A DNA stretch of 64,000 bases from assembly GCF_030518235.1 (NCBI RefSeq), contig NZ_JAULSA010000004.1, positions 124,001 to 188,000 on the forward strand, in the 5' to 3' direction. Source of the stretch: Saccharibacillus sp. CPCC 101409. Its GTDB lineage: Bacteria; Bacillota; Bacilli; Paenibacillales; Paenibacillaceae. The notes under the pieces are model-generated. The model searched no databases. It saw nothing but the letters and a program-made list of their open reading frames with translations, and was not told the DNA's origin. The position numbers were made by a program, and so were the translations under genes. Shown here one piece after another: positions 17,420 through 24,226 of this stretch; within the stretch, counting starts at the first letter, position 1; each line of letters opens with the position of its first letter.

Positions 17420-17487
17420 GAAAACCATAACCGGCGGGAGTTTTTAAAAAAATCTACATATATAGAAAGCGGGAGGAACCTTAACCG

Positions 17488-18681
17488 ATGAGCACACTGA
17501 CCAAGAACCGATGGATCGAACAGCTTGAGCAGGCCCAGGAGCAGATCGTGGAATGGCGACGGCATATGCACGCCAATCCCGAATTGTCGTTCCAGGAAAC
17601 GAACACGGCGCGGTTTATCGCGGAGCAGCTGACAAGCTTCGGCTACGAAGTTCGCACAAACGTCGGCGGCAACGGCATCCTGGCCGATCTCAAAGGCGCG
17701 CATCCCGGCAAAGCGATCGCGTTTCGCGCCGACTTCGACGCGCTGCCGATCCCCGAAGAAAACGACGTGCCGTACAAATCGCAGAATCCCGGCGTGATGC
17801 ATGCCTGCGGACACGACGGGCATACGTCCACCCTGCTCGGCGTCGCCAAAGTGCTGGCGGACCAGCAGGATTCGCTGCGCGGCTCGCTCCGCTTTATTTT
17901 CCAGCATGCCGAAGAAAAGCTTCCGGGCGGCGCGAAGTCGATGATCGAAGACGGCGCGCTCGACGGGATCGACGAAGTATACGGCGCGCATCTGGCGAGC
18001 TATATGCCGCTGGGCAAACTGTCCGTTTCCTCCGGCCCGTCGATGGCGGCGGTGGATTCGTTCTCGATCACCGTGCAGGGCAAAGGCGGCCACGGCGCCA
18101 AGCCGCACCAGACGGTGGACGCGATCGTGGTCGGCAGCCAGCTCGTCACCGCGCTCCAGCATATCGTGGCGCGCCATATCAACCCGCTCAAGTCCGCCGT
18201 CGTGACGGTGGGCGTGTTCCAGGCGGGCGCCGCGTTCAACGTGATCGCCGACAAAGCGAAGATCGAAGGCACGGTGCGCAGCTTCGATCCCGACGTGCGC
18301 AAGCAGCTCGAACGCGATATTCGCGATATGATCCACGGCATCACGCTGGCGGAACACGCGACCTACGAGCTGGAATACGTCAACGGCTATCCCGCGCTGG
18401 TCAATCCGCCGCAGCAGGCCGAAGAAATCCGCGCCGTCTTCACCCGCCAGTTCGGCGAAGAAGCCCTATTCGGCCTCGACGCTTCGATGGGCGCGGAAGA
18501 CTTCGCTTACTATCTCCAGGAGCGGCCGGGCAACTTCTTCAACGTCGGCTCGCAGAACGACAGCGAAGACACGGCGTTCCCGCACCACCACCCGCGTTTC
18601 GATATCGACGAACGCGCGCTGCTGGTTGCCGGCAAAGCGTTCCTGGCGATCGCCGCCGACAAACTGCTGGACGAAGCGTAA
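17488..18681 (+). CDS. M20-family amidohydrolase (N-acyl-amino-acid or hippurate hydrolase type)
   Basis: A 397-residue cytoplasmic metallohydrolase of the M20D group, which splits N-acyl amino acids or related amides. The metal ligands appear in MHACGHDGHTS (about 108-118), FQHAEE (about 140) and the late histidine FPHHHPRFDID. The dimerisation domain begins near 190 with GKGGHGAKPHQTVDAI. The start ATG has GGGAGG nine bases upstream. It stands alone between its own promoter and a terminator. Substrate is not determinable; relatives include hippurate, N-acetyl-cysteine and indole-acetyl-amino-acid hydrolases. Confidence 0.93.
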   Translation: MSTLTKNRWIEQLEQAQEQIVEWRRHMHANPELSFQETNTARFIAEQLTSFGYEVRTNVGGNGILADLKGAHPGKAIAFRADFDALPIPEENDVPYKSQNPGVMHACGHDGHTSTLLGVAKVLADQQDSLRGSLRFIFQHAEEKLPGGAKSMIEDGALDGIDEVYGAHLASYMPLGKLSVSSGPSMAAVDSFSITVQGKGGHGAKPHQTVDAIVVGSQLVTALQHIVARHINPLKSAVVTVGVFQAGAAFNVIADKAKIEGTVRSFDPDVRKQLERDIRDMIHGITLAEHATYELEYVNGYPALVNPPQQAEEIRAVFTRQFGEEALFGLDASMGAEDFAYYLQERPGNFFNVGSQNDSEDTAFPHHHPRFDIDERALLVAGKAFLAIAADKLLDEA

Positions 18682-18707
18682 GTTTTTGGACAAGCCGCAA
18701 TCCAAGC

Positions 18708-18746
18708 CGCCGGCACCCGGACTCTCCGGGGCTGCCGGCTTTTTTG
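18708..18746 (+). terminator. Terminator of the amidohydrolase gene
   Basis: Arms GCCGGCA-CCCGG and CCGGG-GC-TGCCGGC form a long stem, followed by six T. Confidence 0.9.
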
Positions 18747-18818
18747 GCATGAACGCTTTCCATTCTCCTCTCTCGTCGGGTAGACTTTAGAAAACGAAGC
18801 AAAGGAGTTTATCCCGCT

Positions 18819-19562
18819 ATGCATATCGACGACTTCGGCGCGCGCATGAAGAATTACGAGAACGCGTTCCGCCACTACCTGCCCGGCCGCATGCCCGTGG
18901 TGATCCGCATCGACGGCTGCCATTTTCATACGTTTACCCGGGGGATGAACAAACCGTTCGACGAACCGCTGATCCGCGTGTTCTGGGAAACGTGCAAATA
19001 CCTCGCGCAGAATATCATGGGCTGCAAGCTGGTCTATCATCAGAGCGACGAGATTTCTATTCTGCTGACCAACTACGACAAACTGACGACGGCGTCCTGG
19101 TTCGAAAACAATCTGCAAAAAATCGTTTCCGTGGCTTCGTCGCTTGCGACCGCCAAATTCAATGAGGAGATCCGCGCCGTTTATCCGGACCGTCCGCTCG
19201 CCGCCTTCGACGCCCGCGCCTGGGTGCTGCCGCAGGACGAAGTAACGAATTACTTTCTGTGGAGGCAGATGGACGCGACCAAGAACAGCATCTCGATGGT
19301 CGCTCAGGCGCATTTTCCGCACGGCGAGCTTCAAAGTCTGGACGGCCGCGGGCTCAAAGACAAGCTGTTTACGGAAAAAGACTTCAACTGGAACGACCTG
19401 CCGGCCTGGCAAAAGCGCGGGGCGTGCATCGTGAAGCGGGAGTATCTCAAAGGAACGGCGGTCCGCCGCAAATGGGAAGTCGATCTCGACACGCCGGTGT
19501 TCTCGCAGGACCGGGACTATATCAACCGCTTTGTTTATCTCGACCGGGAACAGGAGGGGTAG
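18819..19562 (+). CDS. Thg1-like protein (3'-5' RNA polymerase, tRNA-His guanylyltransferase family)
   Basis: A 247-residue protein of the Thg1 superfamily, enzymes that add nucleotides to the 5' end of RNA. The two metal-binding motifs are clear: VVIRIDGCHFHTFTR near residue 27-41 and YHQSDEISILL near 74-84. The segment EVTNYFLWRQMDATKNSISMVAQAHF corresponds to the region that in eukaryotic Thg1 carries the HINNLYN motif for tRNA-His G-1 addition; here it is replaced, as in bacterial TLPs that repair 5'-truncated tRNA. The start has AAAGGAG at a longish 11-bp spacing. It heads an operon with a polynucleotide-kinase-like gene (1 bp gap) and an MFS gene. Confidence 0.92.
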   Translation: MHIDDFGARMKNYENAFRHYLPGRMPVVIRIDGCHFHTFTRGMNKPFDEPLIRVFWETCKYLAQNIMGCKLVYHQSDEISILLTNYDKLTTASWFENNLQKIVSVASSLATAKFNEEIRAVYPDRPLAAFDARAWVLPQDEVTNYFLWRQMDATKNSISMVAQAHFPHGELQSLDGRGLKDKLFTEKDFNWNDLPAWQKRGACIVKREYLKGTAVRRKWEVDLDTPVFSQDRDYINRFVYLDREQEG

Positions 19563-19563
19563 C

Positions 19564-20034
19564 GTGGAGTGCGTGATTTTTACCGGCATCCAGGCTTCGG
19601 GCAAATCGACGTTCTATAAAGAACGCTACGTCGACACCCATCTGCGGCTCAATATGGACATGCTGCGGACGCGTTATCGGGAAAAGCTGCTGCTGGACGC
19701 TTTGCTCGAAGCGAAGCAGCCGTTCGTCGTGGACAACACCAATCCGCTGCCCGAAGACCGCCATCTCTATATCGAAGCGGCCAAAAGTCACCGGTTTACC
19801 GTCGTCGGCTTCTACTTCGCGCCCGATTACGAGGAGTCGGTCCGGCGCAACAATCTGCGGACGGGCAAGTCTTTCGTGCGGGAGATCGGGATTCGGAGCG
19901 TGCTGAAAAACCTCGTCCCTCCCGCCTACGGAGAAGGATTCGACGAGCTGTATACGGTGACGTCGGAAAACGGCTTGTTTACGGTGGAACGTACTGCGGA
20001 TACGCCGGCAGCGCCCGGGGAGGCGGAATATTGA
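19564..20034 (+). CDS. P-loop kinase of the polynucleotide kinase/zeta-like family
   Basis: A 156-residue protein starting at GTG 19564, one base after the Thg1-like stop, with AGGAGGGG seven bases upstream. It has a P-loop GIQASGKST at residues 9-16, an RLNMDMLR segment and VVDNTNPLPEDRHLY, the Asp-Asn-Thr-Asn motif seen in T4 Pnk-type and related kinases, then an Arg-rich lid NNLRTGKSFVREIG. This predicts transfer of phosphate from ATP to a nucleic-acid 5'-OH or a small molecule. Next to an enzyme that extends RNA 5' ends, a 5'-phosphorylating RNA repair role is attractive, but this is inference. There is no phosphatase domain. Confidence 0.82.
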   Translation: MECVIFTGIQASGKSTFYKERYVDTHLRLNMDMLRTRYREKLLLDALLEAKQPFVVDNTNPLPEDRHLYIEAAKSHRFTVVGFYFAPDYEESVRRNNLRTGKSFVREIGIRSVLKNLVPPAYGEGFDELYTVTSENGLFTVERTADTPAAPGEAEY

Positions 20035-21266
20035 GCATACAAAACCTTTTCCCGAGGCTTCGCGGCAACAGCCGGGGCTGCCTGGCTTTCGAGCCTTTTT
20101 TCCTGATTCCGTACAGCATGATGGCGACTTACGCGACGCTGTATATGTACGAGCTGGGCGTGACCGAGACCAATATCGGCTGGATTACGACGCTCGGGCT
20201 GATCGCGCAGGTGCTGTCGTCGTTTATGAGCGGCTACCTGACCGACCGGCTGGGCCGCAAGCGCGCGATCTTGACGTTCGACGTGCTCAGCTGGAGCGTG
20301 GCGATGCTGATTTTTGCTTTTTCGCAAAACGTCTGGTTCTTCGTCGTCGCCACCTTTATCAACGGACTGCAGCGGGTGCCGCATGTGGCGTTCTACTGCC
20401 TGATCGTCGAGGACACGCCGCCCAAAGACCGGACCTACGTGTTTACGCTGCTGCAAATTATCGGCGTGATCGGCGGTTTGTTCGCTCCGCTCGGCGGGCT
20501 GCTGGTCGATCATTACGGACTCGTGTCCGGGACGCGGATCATGTACGTGCTCTGCTCGGTGCTGATGACGTTCCAGTTTATCGGGCGGCATATGACGACG
20601 AAGGAAACGGAAATGGGCTACCGGAAAATGCGGGAAACGCGCGAGCTGGGGCTCCGCAAAAGCCTGATCGAGTACAGCGGCGCGATCCGCGATCTGTTCG
20701 CAAGCCGCAGCCTGATCCTGATCTTCGTCGTGTATATCCTGTTCAATTTCCAGGCTACGCTCAAAACGACGTATCTGTCGCTGTACCTGGCCGACTATCT
20801 GCATGTGGACAGCGGGCTGATCTCGCTTGTGCCGGCGGTCTCGTCCGTGATTATGCTGCTGGCGCTGTGGCTGATTATGCCGAAGATCGCGGCGCACGCC
20901 GAAACGCGTTCGATGATGGCAGGGTTCGCCCTGTCCGTGATCTCGAATATCATGCTCGTGCTGTGGCCGACGTCGAATCTGGTCTGGATCGGGCTGAGCA
21001 CGGTGCTGGCCGCGGTCGGCCTGATGATCAGCTCGCCGTATCTCGAAGCCGCCGTGCAGAACGCGATCGACGACGAAAAGCGGGCCAAAATGTTCTCCAT
21101 GCTGTCCGTCGTCATCCTCCTGCTCACCTCCCCGGCCGGCATCGTCGGCGGCTGGGCGTACACGCTCGACCCGCGCATCCCGATCTGGATCATCACCGGT
21201 TCGTTCGCGGCGGCGTTCGTGTTTCTGATGATTCATTTGGGACGGAGAAAACGCAGGATGGTATAA
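20031..21266 (+). CDS. MFS transporter
   Basis: A 411-residue membrane protein. The TTG at 20031 overlaps the kinase stop (TTGA) and has GGGGAGG upstream, so it is translationally coupled. Twelve helices are visible. The loop GYLTDRLGRKRAILTFD between helices 2 and 3 is MFS motif A, and the C-terminal tail is basic (HLGRRKRRMV). No substrate is suggested by the sequence. Its placement as third gene behind two probable RNA-repair enzymes is odd; co-transcription may be incidental or the transporter may deal with the stress that damages RNA (inference). Confidence 0.88.
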   Translation: MSIQNLFPRLRGNSRGCLAFEPFFLIPYSMMATYATLYMYELGVTETNIGWITTLGLIAQVLSSFMSGYLTDRLGRKRAILTFDVLSWSVAMLIFAFSQNVWFFVVATFINGLQRVPHVAFYCLIVEDTPPKDRTYVFTLLQIIGVIGGLFAPLGGLLVDHYGLVSGTRIMYVLCSVLMTFQFIGRHMTTKETEMGYRKMRETRELGLRKSLIEYSGAIRDLFASRSLILIFVVYILFNFQATLKTTYLSLYLADYLHVDSGLISLVPAVSSVIMLLALWLIMPKIAAHAETRSMMAGFALSVISNIMLVLWPTSNLVWIGLSTVLAAVGLMISSPYLEAAVQNAIDDEKRAKMFSMLSVVILLLTSPAGIVGGWAYTLDPRIPIWIITGSFAAAFVFLMIHLGRRKRRMV

Positions 21267-21315
21267 TGATCGGAACAAGAATTGTTCTTATTCAAAACAC
21301 AAGGGAGGACCCGGT

Positions 21316-21585
21316 ATGCAGCAGCGTGAGATCGAAGCTATTGCCCATGTACGCAGTGTAGTGAAAAAGACGGCAAAAGAATTAGGAATATCTGAAGATA
21401 AAATGATCGAGCTTGTACGAAAGTCCGACGTGTCTCCAGAGGCTATGGATCTTAAAACATATTTGGATTCCTCGGAAGTTCAAGCCAGCATGCAGCCCAG
21501 CATGAAAAAGATGTCCAAATGGGTAGGTACGCTGCCTTTGAAGGAAGCGGACTCGTTATCGGCTCATATGAAAGAGATTCGGTAG
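21316..21585 (+). CDS. Small protein of unknown function
   Basis: An 89-residue, mostly helical and charged protein without membrane segment or signal peptide. The ATG at 21316 has AAGGGAGG ten bases upstream. Its codons are clearly more A/T-ending than those of the genes around it. A 15-bp inverted repeat, GAACAA-GAA-TTGTTC (21272-21286), lies 30 bp before the start and may be an operator. No family is recognised. It could be a recently acquired regulator or an antitoxin-like protein, but nothing in the sequence proves this. Confidence 0.65.
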   Translation: MQQREIEAIAHVRSVVKKTAKELGISEDKMIELVRKSDVSPEAMDLKTYLDSSEVQASMQPSMKKMSKWVGTLPLKEADSLSAHMKEIR

Positions 21586-21605
21586 ATCCCTATTTATAGA
21601 AAAGA

Positions 21606-21640
21606 AAAAGCCGGATGCGAAGTTTTCGCATCCGGCTTTG
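21606..21640. terminator. Bidirectional terminator
   Basis: Arms AAGCCGGATGCGAA and TTCGCATCCGGCTT, with an A-run to the left and a short T-run to the right, separate the small gene from the convergent permease gene. Confidence 0.9.
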
Positions 21641-21683
21641 CTTGCAGCAATCAACTTTTGTTCCGGGTCCCGGCCTTTCGCCG

Positions 21684-23045
21684 TTACGCCTCGGACTTTT
21701 TAAATTTCAACACCGACCACACAATCAGCAGAAGCAGCACGCCCACGCATACCCCGATGCTGAGCCGGTTCTGCGGATCGACGACGAAGCCCGCCGCGAT
21801 CACCGCCAGAACCAGGGCCGTCAGCGCCGTGACATACGGAAAGCCCCAGATGGCGAATGTCGGCCTGGTCGGGTACTGCGGCCGCAGCTTAAGCTGCGCC
21901 AGGCAGATCGACAGCCAGACGACCAGCACGACGAAGCCCGGCACCGCCAGCAGGATCGGGAACAGATTGTCTCCGGCGAAGAAAGCGATCAGGGCGCCCA
22001 GCAGCAGCACGACCGCGCACAGCCGCAGGCTGCCGGTCGGCACGCCTTTGGCCGACGTGGCCGCCAGCGACTTCGGCGCTTCGCCGGCGGCGGCCATCGA
22101 ATGCAGCATCCGCGTCGCGCCGTAGATACTGGAGTTGGCCGCGGACAGCACCGCCGTGACCAGAATAAAGTTCATGATATGCGCCGCGCCCGCAAGCCCG
22201 GTCGCTTCGAGCACCTGCACGAACGGGCTGGCCTGCCCGGCCAGTTCGTCCCACGGAATCAAGCCGCAGATCACGAGGATCGGCAGCGTATAGAACAGGA
22301 TTACGCGCAGGATAAAGCTTTTGACCACTTTCGGCATGACCTTCTCGGCGTCTTTCGCTTCGGTCAGCGTCAGGCCGATCAGCTCAGAGCCGCCGTACGA
22401 GAACATGACGACGAGCAGCGCGGAGAAGATCGACAGCCAGCCGTTGGGCAGGAAGCCTCCGTGCGCCGTATAGTTGACCAGTCCCGGCGCTTCGCCGCCC
22501 GTTCCCGGGATCACCCCGAACAGCAGACCCGCGCCCAGAATAATAAACACGATAATCATGACGATCTTGATGCCGGCCAGCCAGAATTCGGTTTCGCCGA
22601 AGCTTTCGACGCTCATCCGGTTGATGCCGAGAATCAGCGCCGCGCTGGCGAGACTGAGCGCCCACAGCGGCACGCCGGGCATCCAGTACCGGAGAAACGA
22701 GCCCGCGGCCGTTACTTCGATCACGCATACGCTCAGCATCAGAAACGCGTACAGCCAGCCTACGATAAACGCCGGCCGAGGACCGAAAGCCTGCCGGACG
22801 AAGTCTTTCATATTGCGGTTGGGGTAGACGCTCGCCAGCTCCGCGATCGCGCCCATCACCACGAGCAGCAGCAGACCGCCGAACAAATACGTCAAGATGA
22901 CGCCCGGTCCCGCCAGTCCGATCGTTTCGGCGCTTCCTTTGAAGATGCCGGTTCCGATTACGCCGCCCATCGCCATAAAGCTGATATGCCGCGGCAGCAG
23001 CTTCTTCTGAAGCCGTTCGCCTTCCGGCTTGTTGTGATTTTCCAA
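21684..23045 (-). CDS. APC-superfamily amino acid permease
   Basis: A 453-residue permease. The TTG at 23045 is preferred because GGAGGAG lies six to seven bases upstream; the longer frame to 23171 has no ribosome binding site. Twelve helices follow a short basic N-terminus. Helix 1 contains MGGVIGTGIFKGSAETIGLAGPG, the substrate-binding unwound segment of the amino acid transporter (AAT) family, and YSYGGSELIGLT-type residues appear in helix 6 (MFSYGGSELIGLTLTEAKD). It imports amino acids with protons. The specific amino acid is not evident. Confidence 0.93.
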   Translation of the reverse strand: MENHNKPEGERLQKKLLPRHISFMAMGGVIGTGIFKGSAETIGLAGPGVILTYLFGGLLLLVVMGAIAELASVYPNRNMKDFVRQAFGPRPAFIVGWLYAFLMLSVCVIEVTAAGSFLRYWMPGVPLWALSLASAALILGINRMSVESFGETEFWLAGIKIVMIIVFIILGAGLLFGVIPGTGGEAPGLVNYTAHGGFLPNGWLSIFSALLVVMFSYGGSELIGLTLTEAKDAEKVMPKVVKSFILRVILFYTLPILVICGLIPWDELAGQASPFVQVLEATGLAGAAHIMNFILVTAVLSAANSSIYGATRMLHSMAAAGEAPKSLAATSAKGVPTGSLRLCAVVLLLGALIAFFAGDNLFPILLAVPGFVVLVVWLSICLAQLKLRPQYPTRPTFAIWGFPYVTALTALVLAVIAAGFVVDPQNRLSIGVCVGVLLLLIVWSVLKFKKSEA

Positions 23046-23160
23046 ATGAAGCTCCTCCGATTTCTTTGACCCGATTCTTTTTTGCAGTGATGCGCACCCG
23101 CGTTTACGAGACGCACACTCTATCCTACAACAAAACACGGGAATCGGCATCGGATCAACG

Positions 23161-23200
23161 AAAAAAATCACCGAACGGACGCAAAATGTCCGCCGGTGAT
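23161..23200 (-). terminator. Terminator of the lipoprotein gene at 23236
   Basis: On the minus strand ATCACCG-CGGAC pairs with GTCCG-CGGTGAT and is followed by seven T (plus-strand A run 23161-23167), 36 bp after the stop. Confidence 0.85.
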
Positions 23201-23235
23201 GGATGCTTGAATGCGACTTCGCCTATAAACTACGG

Positions 23236-24093
23236 TCAATCGATATCGACGATGATCCAGTTTCCGTTTTGTTTTTGCAGCGCGTAAGCCGAGCCCCGGG
23301 TATCCTTCTCTTCTTCGTATCGCTGCAATACGTTAACGATCGTGGTCGGACTATCCTGCAAATACCGGATATCCGCTATCAGCGTCTCCGCGACTTTACC
23401 CGGATGGTCCTGCAGGACCCCCATCTGCGCGTTGGGCGTAAACTTCTGCGCATAGCCTTCCGCATCGCCCGCGTTGCGCCGCTCGATACTGGCGTTAATC
23501 AGCTTGAGCATGTCCAGCTCTTCGCCGTCGTACCCGCTCTCGTCCGCGTAAGGTCCGTCCGCCCGAAGAATGTCCGCAATCCGCCACTGCCCGTTTGCTT
23601 CGCTCAGCGTATACGCGACCGGATGGTATTCGCCGTCCGCCGTTTCCCGGTACGAACCGACGAAGGTGTTCGTTTCCCGGATATCGCCGGACGGGTTCAG
23701 CTCGATCTTATCGACGGTAAACGCGATCTGTTTGCCGCCGTCCGGCGCGTCCGCGGCAAACAGCGCCGAATACGCCTGCTCGTCGCCCGCGTTCTGCGCG
23801 CGGAACGATTCGTTCAGCAGATCGATCTGCTCCGGCCGGACCGAAGTGCCGCTGTAATACTTTTTATTCAAAAACTCTTTTTCCGCAGGCTGTTCTTGTT
23901 CGGGGTTGGACGGCTGTTTGTTTACGGCTGCGGCCGACGTCGGTCGGGTTTGCGCCGCTGCCGGAGCCGCTTGTTTGTCCGCCGCTTCGGAATCGCGGTT
24001 TGCGCCGCAGCCCGCCGTCAGCGCGCCGAATACGATCAGCGCGGCGGCCAGGGAAGCGGGTGTTCCATGGAGCCGTTTCCGGTTGTTTTTCAT
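23236..24093 (-). CDS. Lipoprotein with two NTF2-like repeats
   Basis: A 285-residue lipoprotein starting at ATG 24093 after AGGAGG. The signal peptide ends in a lipobox (ALTAGC, Cys near 28), so it is anchored on the outer face of the membrane. A disordered Ala/Gln/Pro linker (to about 75) leads to two similar ~100-residue parts: each starts with a LLN-SF--QNAGD or LIN-SIE-RNAGD motif, passes a helix and ends in strands with NGQWRIADI or NGNWIIVDI. This is the look of duplicated NTF2/SnoaL-like domains. Function unknown. Confidence 0.75.
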   Translation of the reverse strand: MKNNRKRLHGTPASLAAALIVFGALTAGCGANRDSEAADKQAAPAAAQTRPTSAAAVNKQPSNPEQEQPAEKEFLNKKYYSGTSVRPEQIDLLNESFRAQNAGDEQAYSALFAADAPDGGKQIAFTVDKIELNPSGDIRETNTFVGSYRETADGEYHPVAYTLSEANGQWRIADILRADGPYADESGYDGEELDMLKLINASIERRNAGDAEGYAQKFTPNAQMGVLQDHPGKVAETLIADIRYLQDSPTTIVNVLQRYEEEKDTRGSAYALQKQNGNWIIVDID

Positions 24094-24226
24094 TTGAAAA
24101 AAGTCCTCCTGTTTTCCCGCCTCGATCGCGGCAAATTGGGCCGCGGCGGCGGACGGGTTTAACACATAGACGCGGAAAGCGCATCTTTAGTTGCATTCCA
24201 TGGAGTCGCGCGAACGGGCAGCCGAA

